The notes under the pieces: model-generated
Databases searched by the model: none
Told to the model about the DNA's origin: nothing
The model's input: the letters and a program-made list of their open reading frames with translations, nothing else
Shown: positions 38,201 to 45,682 of the stretch, one piece after another
Layout of the letters: every line of letters begins with the position of its first letter
Position numbering within the stretch: the first letter of the stretch is position 1
Assembly (NCBI GenBank): GCA_036172665.1
Contig: CM069870.1
Location: forward strand, 66,402,212 to 66,466,211
Origin: Prosopocoilus inquinatus
Lineage: Eukaryota > Arthropoda > Insecta > Coleoptera > Lucanidae
Direction: 5' to 3'
DNA length: 64,000 nt
Position numbers and translations under genes: made by a program

Positions 38201-41200
38201 ATGGCATACCGCTCATCTGTTCATGAGACAACAGGGGAGACTCCCGCGAAAGTGGTATTCGGGCGAGAGCCGAGACTGCCCTGCGACCTGAAGTTTGGTG
38301 TGAAGCCTGGCGAAGTCTCTGCCGACGAAGATTACGTGAGCAAATTACGCAGGAAAATGGATGATATCCACAACCAAGTGCGTCACAATATACAGACGGC
38401 CAGCGATCGGATGAAGGAGCACTATGACATCAACGCTCAACACGGGGGATACCAACCTGGAGCACTGGTCTGGCTTTATAACCCCCAAAGACGTCGAGGC
38501 CTCTCCCCAAAATTACAGACCTCTTGGGAAGGTCCTTACAAAGTGATGAAACGGATCAACGACGTCGTTTACCGCATCAAGAAGGTCCCCCATGGCAAAC
38601 CCAAAGTAATCCACTTCAACCGGATAGCCCCTTACCATGGAGAAGCAGATGAAGGGACAGTACAAAGAGCGCAAGTTTCCGAAGTGAACTTCGAAACCTT
38701 CATGTCTCATCACGCCGAAGGAAGCAAGGCACGGTTTGGAGTGACCACGGAGAAGCAACAAGATCTCTTTAAAGTGCCACTGGAGTACAGTCTGGCCCAC
38801 TGCGTAGCAGAAGACCTGAAAATGTCCAAAGGAATCGCTCAGGTGTTTAAGAAGAAATTTGGCCAAATCGAGGAGCTACGAAGACAGCATCCCGTGGTAG
38901 GCAAGAGCTTGCAGATCATTGATTCGACGGCAGATCGGAGGCGCCACGTGCATTATTTAGTCACTAAGAAGACATCAAGCGGTAAACCTGACTATGTGAC
39001 TATGTGGAGAGCCCTATATAGCCTGAGGAGACAGCTAATAGAGAACCATCAGATGAAGTTAGCCATCCCCAAATTGGGCTGCGGATTGGACGGACTAGAC
39101 TGGAGAGTAATTCGAAGCATGCTGGAAGTCATCTTCCACAGAACGGGAATTGAAGTCCTAGTCTGCAGCCACCACCCACAGGCAACAGTCAGCAACAGCA
39201 AAACCGTGGACTGTTACTTCTTCCAGGCGGGAAGTTGCAAGAATGGGCCAGCATGTAGATTCCGACACCCTCCTTCAAGACTATCACCAGGAACATTTCG
39301 AGACGAAACGTTTCTAAGAAGGGGGCAGTGTGGCGAGCCAACCTGACTTAGCGCAAGGCGTCAGGAAGTCGGTCCGCTTCGATGTGTCATAGGCCGTCAC
39401 GCGTTCGGGGCCTATATGGAGCAAACTAGAATCTTCCAGAATCGAGACTTCCAGACGCCAGCAATGATATAAAATGGCCCGGGGTTGACTCACCAGTCAG
39501 TCGAATTCGAGCAGCGATAGTCGAAGTTAGATTTTAGTGTGAAAATAAATTGTTAGAAATAAATTAGTTTTTAAACTTCATTAAATTACGGTTAAGTTTT
39601 TATCGAGTGTTTTATTCGTTTAAATAAATAAACTCAAACCCTAGAAACGTAACAGTATAGTTTAGACGGTAGAGAAGACCGCGGCACTCGGTAGACACCC
39701 TGTATATACTGATTACATTTTAAGCAAATAAGTAGTTAAACATATTTATCAACACAACATGCGTCTGACGTTATCATTAACGAATGACGTGCAACGGAAT
39801 GTAGCGCGCCTTGCCTATGTACGGAATCCTCAAGAAGTGTGTTCTCGGGCAATATCTCAATTCTCAATAACGAAATTACAGAAATAGTTTCAACACAATT
39901 TCGTTTTAAAACTTGTATTCTTCTACTGCATGTTCATGTTGACTCTGAATAGGTGATGATCAACGAGTCGATGCCGCTCAAGTTTATTAGAACCGCACCT
40001 TTACGTTCAGGCACCGAAATTAGCAAACTTGAAAGCGACTTAGATCCAAGAGCAAGCATCTTTCGATTTAATACAAAATCCGCCCTCGTCCAGTTTAAAC
40101 CGAACATTGAAAGGCAAAAGGAGCTTGCCGAGTATCTTGGGACAGATGTGTCCAAAGGACTATCAGGGCAATTCGTTGTGCAATACGACGTGGAAAGAGA
40201 TCCACAAGGCGGAGAAGTAAGCCCCCAATTACTTTCTTGTGCGTCATCATCGAGAGTGCACTTTTCTAGGTGTTGGTCAAAGACGGATATTTTGTTCATT
40301 TCTTCGCACCCAGTGAAATCAAACCGTTGAACAAATTCGTAGTGTTCGTTTTGGACACGGGTGGGAACATGAAGGGGCAAAAGATCGCCCAATTAACACT
40401 GGCGATGGCTACGATTTTGGACGAATTAGATCCCGACGATTATTTCCACATCCTAAGTTTTGGGGCACAGACGGAAGTCTGGAACATATCCACCGGAATG
40501 CCAAACGATTTGGGATCGTATGCGAGGCAGAACTACACGGGTGTTACCGTAAGGACCACGATTCAAAAGAAAAGAAAAACAACGCGAAGCTGCTTCATTT
40601 TAGAACATGGATTTTCCAGTTGCTTTTCCAGGACATTCCATTAACATCGATAACGCCAAAGAGGTGATATTAAATTTGCGTAGTGATGGCGGAAGTAACA
40701 TTTATGAAGCCTTGCAAATAGCTTTGAGCCTAGTTGAAGTAGAGAAGACCAAAGTAAACCATGAGCATCCACCACAACCAATAATTATGTTTCTCACTAA
40801 CGGAAAGCCGACTGGCATTAGTTACACCGAGAAAATCATAACAGATGCAAGTCCAGTTTATTTTGGCACATTCACAATATATTTTTCTAAATTTACAGAT
40901 AACCAATCGAAACGGCGAGCAAACTCCTATTTATAGCTTATCGTTCGGAGACGATGCCGACAAGAACTTCTTAAAAGAATTGTCGCAAAAGAATTACGGC
41001 TTTTCACGACACATTTACGAATCGTTCGATGCCGCACTGCAAGTGAAAAACTTCTACAAAGAAATCGCCTCACCCCTACTTAGTGGGGTCAAATTCGAAT
41101 ATGTTCCAGACGCAACCAGTTTGACGAAAACCAGATTTCCACTTCACTTCGGCGGATCAGAACTCGTAGTGGCTGGCAAACTACGTAAAGAACACGGATT

Positions 41201-42328
41201 AAGAGAAAACAATATTAATTAAACCCCCGGTAACATTTCAGACACATCGATATTCCCAGAATTACCGCGAATCCTGTGCAATGGTAGAATCGGCCGAGTG
41301 ACCTTACATCCCACCATTGAAAGGCCGATTACATCTTTGGAAAGACTCTGGGCTTATCTGACCGTACAACAGCTACTAGACGACAAGGAAACCGCGCAAA
41401 ACGAAAAGAAGGCCTTAGATTTAGTATTAAAATATTCATTTGTCACCCCAATTAGTTCTCTAATTGTCGTAAAACCAGATTCCACTAAGTGCAATATTGA
41501 CCCTAGACGGATTACTGGAAGAAGATTTTCGAGGTCGAAAAGAAAACAGTTTGTTTCTGCCGTGAAACATCATTTAAATCGCGGCGACGGTGGTGCTGAT
41601 TTCATTCATCCTCCACCTTCTCGACCTTCATACGAAAACCAACCAATAAACCCAACGCCAAGTAATTTGGACGCTGGAAACGTAACTGATGCGCCAGAGA
41701 AAATTCTATTTCCAGGTAAAAATGTTATTCCTTTCCGCTCCAAGATGTAATAACTTCATGCGTCTTTCAGCACCATATTTTATTTTGGATAATGAATCAC
41801 GTGATAGGTTAGTTCTTTTGAAGTTATTAATCCCGTGGTTGGAAAATTGCCTGAATGAGAACGGCACCCTCAGATCGCCACCAGGTAGCTTTTAAAAACG
41901 TTTTCAACCATCTGCTTTCTAGAGCACTCTCAAAGTTTTCCATCTTGTTTTAATCTGTGGTAACAAGAAGGCATGGAGATACACTCAAAGTGCCTTGGAG
42001 CAATTAATAATTGAAAACGCTTATAAGTTTATTATAAGGTGTAATGTATTAATTGTTCTTTTACGCGCAGGAGGCTATGAGTTGGGATTACGCAGGACGT
42101 TTTTGAGAAAACCGAATTGTCCTGAAACACCGATGAACACCACCGGCCATTGTGAACTTCTGTACGAGTGTCCTCAAGTACACCACTTGTTAACCACCGA
42201 AGACGTATTCGTTCGCTATTTTTGCCCTCTTAAAAGTCGTGGCAGGCAGTAAGTAACAGATTACTGTTATATAAAAAAAAATTAAAATATTTTTTTTAAA
42301 TAGATTTGCAGGCGTTTGCTGTCCGTAG
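26223..42328 (+). CDS. Gene C: VIT-vWA-CLIP secreted protein with 13-kb intron 3
   Basis: Eleven exons: 26223-26348, 26405-26659, 26712-26915, 39953-40216, 40270-40548, 40604-40846, 40899-41184, 41242-41715, 41771-41884, 42071-42248, 42304-42328 (815 aa). It has a signal peptide (exon 1), VIT domain (2-3), vWA domain (5-7), an extended exon 8 with a basic and Pro-rich tail, and a six-cysteine CLIP-type end (10-11, closing Val-Cys-Cys-Pro). The MIDAS is degenerate exactly as in A (Asp-Thr-Gly-Gly-Asn; Thr-Asn-Gly-Lys). The intron after exon 6 has a GC donor (40847), also as in A. Exons 4-7 and their introns are nearly identical to A. Intron 3 holds two large inverted-repeat elements, a hAT-like element and an active-looking gypsy element. 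Frame is intact throughout, so it is probably still expressed. Confidence 0.87.
26999..27164. mobile_element. MITE with GGTGGGTTTCACAAAA termini
   Basis: Starts GGTGGGTTTCACAAAAAAG and ends TTTTTGTGAAACTGGGGGT, imperfect terminal inverted repeats of about 17 bp. The interior has further inverted words around GTTAATCA and TGATTAA. About 166 bp, non-coding, in intron 3 of gene C. The target duplication is not clear. Confidence 0.6.
27345..30480. mobile_element. Long inverted-repeat element LIR1, copy 1
   Basis: The left arm starts GTACAGGGTGGATTAATTTC and the right arm ends with its reverse complement (GAATCCGCCCTGTAC). Arms of roughly 0.8-1.0 kb match over words such as ATGGGCATCTCCGTAACTAT, CCAAGTCTCGATCTC and GATAGCCAATTTTT. 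A second full copy is at 43056-45682. The centre is split by the hAT-like insertion 28170-29439; without it the element is about 1.86 kb. No transposase reading was found, so it is non-autonomous or of unknown class. Confidence 0.8.
28170..29439. mobile_element. hAT-like non-autonomous element inside LIR1 copy 1
   Basis: Termini TAGTGCTGGCAAAAACCG and CGATTTGGTTGCCAGCACTG are inverted repeats ((T/C)AGTGCTGGCAA), flanked by the 8-bp direct repeat ATAGCAGG (28162-28169 and 29440-29447). An 8-bp duplication with CAG-type ends is the hAT signature. Sub-terminal regions are packed with variants of ACCGATTATTCGGATAT in both orientations. An open frame at 28845-29117 matches nothing I know. Length 1270 bp, too short for a full transposase. 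Confidence 0.75.
33064..33389 (+). repeat. 5' LTR of the gypsy element (326 bp)
   Basis: TGTGGCGAGCC to AAACGTAACA. Contains a TATA box TATAAAA at 33203-33209 and downstream AATAAA words (for example near 33292). It matches the 3' LTR without a difference that I can see. Confidence 0.95.
33503..39346 (+). CDS. Gag-pol polyprotein fused to TARG1-like macrodomain and CCCH zinc finger
   Basis: 1947 aa; ATG in context AACAATGG after a long A run. Domains by residue: SAP-type motif 7-44; thirteen 11-residue Glu-Gln-Ser repeats 73-215 (coiled coil); retrotransposon Gag core about 281-445, with no CCHC knuckle after it; aspartic protease Leu-Asp-Thr-Gly-Ala-Thr 577-582; reverse transcriptase with Tyr-Leu-Asp-Asp 992-995; RNase H about 1134-1250 (Asp1139, Glu1182, Asp1207, Asp1250); integrase HHCC zinc site (His1372, His1379, Cys1409, Cys1412) and catalytic Asp1441, Asp1501, Glu1537 (D-59-D-35-E); GPY/F module near 1676-1679. 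Then the unusual part: a macrodomain about 1743-1890 and a C-x7-C-x5-C-x3-H finger 1904-1922. The last codons and the stop lie inside the 3' LTR. There is no frameshift between gag and pol. Confidence 0.95.
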   Translation: MATRKVLLKDLKVAELKTELEERELETCGLKGALQQRLRSDLLTAGEDPETFLFEISCGPVDFNKILKDEFREQSRNLEEKLLEQSGNFKDELREQSRNLDEKFQEQSGNLEKLQEQSRNLEEKLLEQSGNFKDELREQSRNLDEKLQEQSRNLEEKLLEQSGNFDKLQNKLLEQSRDLDEKFLEQSRNFDEKLLEQSGNLKGEFLEQTKGLEDKLVVKISEETRNLQENVEEIIFQQDNKIKNLEQIMAGLRVFGDQPPVEVLENNETRIVEGPTENSKLKIKPPTFDGKSSWPNYFKQFEAAAKANRWTASEKATSLIVALRGDAIDVLQTMPPEEQEDFDKLVNRMEMRYGQAHLTEVYHAQLRNRCQKSGETLQEFEADVARLAQLAYPTAPVEFLKCLTVQTFIDGIRDPDNQQALRMTHPKTSKNALAYALEFEAARRVSRGHVKVRAAMDFQEEEEEESANAKVGSAIKERPREYATAEDVRRIVEQVLKKKKPLERPGRRTCSQAMSKAQTGSKEATVKLSRVGAEGQTSTRIQRPSKTKANQVISLRQLTSSIFVDVTIDDIPHTMLLDTGATKTILRPDVIKSSGRTEPTKWRLKTATGTSATVHGEVEVIITIGSTPIKHRALVADIEDEAILGMDVMCAHGFQLDLKRGVMAVNNEELVLHQRGDVAARVVLAEDVVLPSRTEVIVDAKLDGVFQDGQVIMVEPNTDDQRIGRGVLVGKMLLTAKKEVPVRLMNVNCFSVNIKKGTILGSCTMVSSISRQLETNVPEAKVPKKLWEMVMSTAQELTPDQKTKAKNLIGRYQDVFEVENGSKGRTDVVKHKIETGEERPIRQAPRRLPLAKREEAERIIREMEKDNVIEPSSSPWASPVVLVKKKDGSTRFCVDYRLLNNVTKKDSYPLPRIDDTLDTLAGSKIFSTLDLKSGYWQVELAPEDREKTAFSIGMGLWQFTVMPFGLCNAPATFERLMETVLKGLSWTTCMVYLDDIIVVGKTFDDHLRNLEGVFQRLRGAGLKLSLKKCHLFQKEVNYLGHIVNGNGIAVDPVKIQVVKDWPTPTNKHQIRSFLGLCTYYRRYVPGFADIAKPLTKLTEEGRPFEWDQQCQIGFEQLKQYLVSAPILSYPLPEGKFVVDTDASNVGIGGVLSQIQEGQEKVIGYFSKVLSKPERNYCVTRRELLAVVKTIEHFYKYLYGRRFLLRTDHAALKWLLRFKNPEGQVARWIERLQEYDFEIQHRAGTSHRNADALSRRPCAEDCKHCSRLDEKVATTARTAIVDDKWQGEELRRDQENDPDLKLVLEWKSRDARPTWEEVAPCAPSVKSYWAQWDSIVLDRGLLRRSIENQEGMEQKTQLLIPKNRVPEVLRELHDGTSGGHLGVKKTMEKVRERFYWVNCKEDVKEWCRKCTVCAASNGPHRRGKAPMRQYNVGSPFERVAIDVAGPFPETNGGNKYIVVVMDYFSKWVEAYALPNQEAVTIAEVLVREWISRYGAPMELHSDQGRNFESALFKNVCTLLGVRKTRTTALHPQSDGMVERFNRTINRHLSKVVSNHQRDWDTYIPLFLMAYRSSVHETTGETPAKVVFGREPRLPCDLKFGVKPGEVSADEDYVSKLRRKMDDIHNQVRHNIQTASDRMKEHYDINAQHGGYQPGALVWLYNPQRRRGLSPKLQTSWEGPYKVMKRINDVVYRIKKVPHGKPKVIHFNRIAPYHGEADEGTVQRAQVSEVNFETFMSHHAEGSKARFGVTTEKQQDLFKVPLEYSLAHCVAEDLKMSKGIAQVFKKKFGQIEELRRQHPVVGKSLQIIDSTADRRRHVHYLVTKKTSSGKPDYVTMWRALYSLRRQLIENHQMKLAIPKLGCGLDGLDWRVIRSMLEVIFHRTGIEVLVCSHHPQATVSNSKTVDCYFFQAGSCKNGPACRFRHPPSRLSPGTFRDETFLRRGQCGEPT
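33521..33634 (+). other. SAP-like nucleic-acid-binding motif at the Gag N-terminus
   Basis: Residues 7-44 read as two short helices with Leu-Lys-Asp-Leu-Lys-Val-x-Glu-Leu-Lys, then Gly-Leu-Lys-Gly-x-Leu-x-x-Arg-Leu, the helix-extended-helix pattern of SAP domains. SAP domains bind DNA, usually AT-rich or chromatin-associated. In this position it could direct Gag-Pol to chromatin or bind the element's nucleic acid (inference). Confidence 0.75.
33719..34147 (+). repeat. 33-bp in-frame repeats coding an 11-residue coiled-coil array
   Basis: Glu-Gln-Ser (or Thr) recurs at residues 73, 84, 95, 106, 116, 127, 138, 149, 160, 174, 185, 196 and 207, spaced 11 with single 10- and 14-residue exceptions. 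Unit type: [11 protein letters not shown]. Neighbouring units are almost identical at DNA level (AACAATCCAGAAATTTAGA), so unequal exchange is recent. An 11-residue (hendecad) period suits a long coiled coil for Gag multimerisation. Confidence 0.9.
38729..39172 (+). other. TARG1/OARD1-like macrodomain (ADP-ribosyl hydrolase fold)
   Basis: Residues about 1743-1890 follow human TARG1 (OARD1) closely: [15 protein letters not shown]-x-x-Phe-Lys-Lys-Lys-Phe-Gly, Tyr-Leu-Val-Thr-Lys-Lys, and Ile-Pro-Lys-Leu-Gly-Cys-Gly-Leu-Asp-x-Leu-x-Trp. The TARG1 catalytic Lys84 and Asp125 correspond to Lys1822 and Asp1863, both present. TARG1 removes ADP-ribose from acidic residues, and the retained residues predict the same chemistry here. 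It lies between integrase and the 3' LTR, so it belongs to the element. Confidence 0.9.
39212..39268 (+). other. CCCH-type zinc finger at the polyprotein C-terminus
   Basis: Cys1904, Cys1912, Cys1918 and His1922 give C-x7-C-x5-C-x3-H with the usual Tyr-Phe after the first Cys and Phe before the last ligand. Fingers of this type generally bind RNA. As the Gag segment lacks a CCHC knuckle, this finger may supply genome-RNA binding (inference). Confidence 0.88.
39329..39654 (+). repeat. 3' LTR of the gypsy element (326 bp)
   Basis: The same 326 bp as 33064-33389. Its first 18 bases encode the last five residues and the stop codon of the polyprotein, so coding sequence and U3 overlap. It is preceded by the purine tract AAGAAGGGGG at about 39316-39325 and followed by GTAT. 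Confidence 0.95.
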
Positions 42329-43055
42329 GAAAACATCTCTCATTCTATATACAAACATATGTATATCTGGCGTGTTCTACTAAACCGGTTAAAGTATACG
42401 AGAGTCAAAAATTATTTATTGTACGTTTTATTTTTGAAATTGATTAAAACAGTTAATTTTTGGCTTTTACTGCTTGGCCTCCAGACTGTTTAAAAAAGCA
42501 GTTTACCTCCTTTCATAAATGCCTTTTCGAAAATGTAAAAAAAAAAAAATTTCGACGTTCCTTTAAAAAATGTGCTCAAAACATACTATCATACTGTACT
42601 GAAGTATTATACTTTATTTAAGTTACACATGAACGCATAAGGCAAAAGCACTGCGCGTAATTTCTATTGACCGAATATAATTTGAAATTACCGCGCAAAT
42701 TTAAACGTAAAAGTGGCGCCCAATTCAAACTATCCACACATGTCTCTCTATCGAGTAAATATTTTTGGTTTTTGTTACTTTCGCTGGTATGAAGACATTT
42801 ACGACGTGAACATTTCGATTTGTTTTCTTTCACAATGTGACAAATTTTCCCTATAAAAGTACTAGATCAGCGCACGGTGCTGAAAAAATTCGACGTTGAG
42901 TTAACTTTGATTATTATTATTAAATATTATATTTAGGTTCGAAACAAATTTAATTATTGCAAATGCATACGTATTATATATATTTGTATAATGAAACGTT
43001 TATGTTATGAAATGTAAAAAAAAGTAAAAAATAAATAAAATTTCGTTTCTGTACA
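42329..43055. other. Intergenic stretch downstream of gene C
   Basis: AT-rich with poly-A runs and no recognised gene. No close AATAAA follows the gene C stop at 42328. The first clear ones are near 43030, so the 3' end of C is not fixed from sequence. Confidence 0.5.
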
Positions 43056-45682
43056 GGATGGTTTAATTTCGATGTCTCTTATGGGCATCTCCGTAAATAT
43101 AAGAGATAAAAAGAAAAAAACTAGTGACCAAGTCTCGATCTCTTTTTTGGAGATTAAGTCAATAGTCTAAACAATAATTGGCTATCTTCTTTTGTTTTCA
43201 AGTTATAGGCAAAAATTACTGTTTTCGACTTTTCGTTTTTCGGTCATATCTCGTTTATTTCTAGAAATATTAAAAAACTGCTTGAACATTATTAGGACAC
43301 TTTTTGGAATACAATTCAGTGATGTAGTTGATTTTTTAATATTTACTTAAATTTTCGAGATATAACATAAAGTTATGTTTTTTTTATATGGAAATCATAT
43401 TATAGAAAAATTTTTTGTGCAAATCGTTTTTGATTGCAGTGAGAACCTCGAGCAGCCTCTGGACAGCTGTTTCAGCCCTGCTTGGGGCTTCTTCAGCAGA
43501 AACGTAGCTCGACATTCCCACTGCAGACCAAAAACGACTTGCCCAATTTATTCGCAAATGCGATGTAAGAATGATGAACATAGAAAATAGCGACATCTTA
43601 CTATCGCTTTTTGACCTAACATTGCAGTAGGATAGACAAATTGAAGCGGGATTTGCTCCTAATGAGTCCCCCATGCAAGGCGGCCATGCTTGCTGTCAAA
43701 GCATAATGAAAGATTTTAGAAAAATTTTGTGCAAATCGTTTTTGATTGCAGTGAGAACCTCGAGCGATAGTAAGATGTCGCTATTTTCTATGTTCATCAT
43801 TCTTACATCGCATTTGCGAATAAATTGGGCAAGTCGTTTTTGGTCTGCAGTGGGAATGTCGAGCTACGTTTCTGCTGAAGAAGCCCCAAGCAGGGCTGAA
43901 ACAGCTGTCCAGAGGCTGCTCGAGGTTCTCACTGCAATCAAAAACGATTTGCAAAAAATTTTTCTAAAATCTTTCATTATGCTTTGACAGCAAGCATGGC
44001 TGCCTTGCATGGGGGACTCATTAGGAGCAAATCCCGCTTCAATTTGTCTATCCTACTGCAATGTTAGGTCAAAAAGCGATAGTAAGATGTCGCTATTTTC
44101 TATGTTCATGGAAATCATAGTAGGCAATGCCTTCATTAAATAGAGATTTTTCTTTATTTTCAAAAATGTATACTTTGTTGGGTTTATTTTTTATAATTAA
44201 TAGGAAAAACTATCTTTTCTTGTGTTTTTATTAAATATTAACAAATTTTCAAACCTTTAGACAGTTTTGCCTGCGTAAAAAAATTCATATACACTTTATT
44301 TTACCAAATTCCATTTGAAAAATGTGGCATCCATCGCGACCGATCTGGCAAAAGCTTTTTTGTTTTTATTAAATATGAATGCAGGCAAATCTAGTTTGAT
44401 ATATGTCCGATTTTGTTTATATTTTACTATTTGTGTGTTTGTTTTTGTTTTTCGTGTTTTTTAATAAAATATAAGTCAACAGAAACAAAAAAAGAAACCT
44501 TAAGTTAGTTCTAATTTAGTTATTATAACCTTTATGTTTATCCGGACAACTTGTATTTTAGTTTAAAATCATGTTACTTTTTAGTTTCTCTTGACAACTT
44601 GTTTATTTACATTTTTTCACTCCTGACGAAACTATAAAGCGATAGCGAAACGTAGAGTGTTTTTGCGATTTCATAGTGTCCCTTTTAAAGTTTAAAAACT
44701 ATTTTCTCTGACATATTTCGGCGGACAAGAGTCGACTTCAATTATATATTTTTTATTAAAGTCGTTTCTTGTTCGATGGAAATTGTATAAAAATTGTTTT
44801 AAACCTTTAAACGGACACTGAAAATTTCACGAACGTTCAACGTTTCTTTCTAACGAAGCTATCAACCGATAGTAAATATTGAGTGTTCGTGCGATGTTCA
44901 CCATTCAAAGATTAAAAATAATTTTTCTATAAATTTTCGGTCAAAACACGTTTTAATAATACATAGTTTAAAACATTCTTGTTAAAAAGTTCTGTGAAAC
45001 GTGATGAATGATAAACTCATTTTCAATAGAAAGTCAGATAGGAGCTCTTGTCAAAGCGGTCGCTCAAACGATAAAACGGAATTTTGCAAATTAACGCGAA
45101 TAGGAAATTATTTACGCAGTCAAAACTTTCAAAATATTTCAAAGCTGGTTAAAATTTTTTGCAAAACAAAAAAATCGCACCGTATTGAACCCATCCTATT
45201 GGGACTAGGATATTAACGCAATGATAATAATAAAAAGGACAGTTTTTCCTATTAATTATAAAAAATAAATCCAACAAAGTATATATTTTTGAAAACAGAA
45301 AGAAAGTCTCTATTTAATGAAGGCGTTGCCTACTATGACTTCCATTAAAAAAAAAACATAACTTTATGTTATATCTCAAAAATTTAAGTAAATATTAAGA
45401 AATCAACTACACCACTGAATTGTATTTCAAAAATTGTCCTAATAATATTCAAGCAGTTTTTTAATATCTCTAGAAATAAACGAGATATGACCGAAAAACG
45501 ATAAGTCGAAAATGGCAATTTTTACCTAAAACTTGAAAACAAAAGAAGATAGCCAATTTTTGTTTAGATTATTGATTTAATCTCCGAAAAAGAAATCGAG
45601 ACTTGGCCACTAGTTTTTTTTCTATCTCTTATAGTTACGGAGATGCCAATAAGAGACATCGAAATTAATCCAGCCTGTACAG
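43056..45682. mobile_element. Long inverted-repeat element LIR1, copy 2
   Basis: Starts GTACAGGATGGTTTAATTTC and ends GAAATTAATCCAGCCTGTACAGG, the same termini as copy 1 (27345-30480). Arms of about 0.9-1.0 kb meet near 44850 (CGAACGTTCAACGTTTC against GAGTGTTCGTGCG). The left arm is split by the foldback insertion 43400-44107. Subtracting it leaves about 1.9 kb, equal to copy 1 without its own insertion. No coding domain is recognised. Confidence 0.8.
43400..44107. mobile_element. 708-bp foldback element inside LIR1 copy 2
   Basis: Flanked by the 12-bp direct repeat ATGGAAATCATA (43388-43399 and 44108-44119). LIR1 copy 1 has that site once, followed directly by GTAGGCAATGCC, so this is a clean insertion. 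Inside, a block carrying CTCGAGCAGCCTCTGGACAG appears once in each orientation, as does a block carrying AGCGACATCTTACTATCGCT. Identical short peptides therefore read out on both strands and are not taken as genes. A 9-12 bp duplication would suit a Mutator-like element (tentative). Confidence 0.75.

Larger units (their letters stand above)
33064..39654 (+). mobile_element. Intact Ty3/gypsy LTR retrotransposon with SAP, macrodomain and CCCH finger
   Basis: Complete 6591-bp element: 5' LTR, 113-bp leader, single gag-pol frame, 3' LTR. It is flanked by the 4-bp direct repeat GTAT (33060-33063 and 39655-39658), and the LTRs begin TG and end CA. The LTRs look identical base for base and the frame is unbroken, so insertion was recent. 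A possible primer-binding site starts TGGTGTCAGGTGTGGGG at 33391. A purine tract (AAGAAGGGGG) precedes the 3' LTR. There is no envelope frame. It is inserted in the same orientation as gene C, inside LIR2. Confidence 0.95.
30546..39845. mobile_element. Long inverted-repeat element LIR2, interrupted by a gypsy insertion
   Basis: Inverted arms pair across the region: 30546-30680 with 39740-39845 (TACAGACAAGGCGCGCTACC word), 31386-31445 with 39655-39707 (GAGTGCCGCGGTCTTCTCC), and 31445-31945 with 32675-33050 (ACTCAGTCAG, TGGCGTTTTATGAAAGCTC words). The left arm carries extra sequence (about 30775-31385 and 31508-31618). The gypsy element 33064-39654 lies in the right arm. A fragment of the same family is at 46863-46990. 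No coding capacity is seen in the LIR2 parts, including 30680-31385 and 31945-32675. Confidence 0.65.

Noticed and set aside
36223..38866. Several antisense frames within the gypsy polyprotein
   Set aside because: Shadows of the sense coding sequence.
38729..39268. Macrodomain as a separate host gene next to the element
   Set aside because: It is in the same unbroken frame, upstream of the purine tract and 3' LTR, and thus inside the element.
39329..39660. Envelope-like third gene of an errantivirus downstream of integrase
   Set aside because: The space is occupied by the macrodomain and CCCH finger; no signal peptide, furin site or transmembrane segment.
43384..43987. Two overlapping open frames giving the same ~60-residue peptide on opposite strands
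   Set aside because: Explained by the inverted blocks of the foldback element; no known domain.
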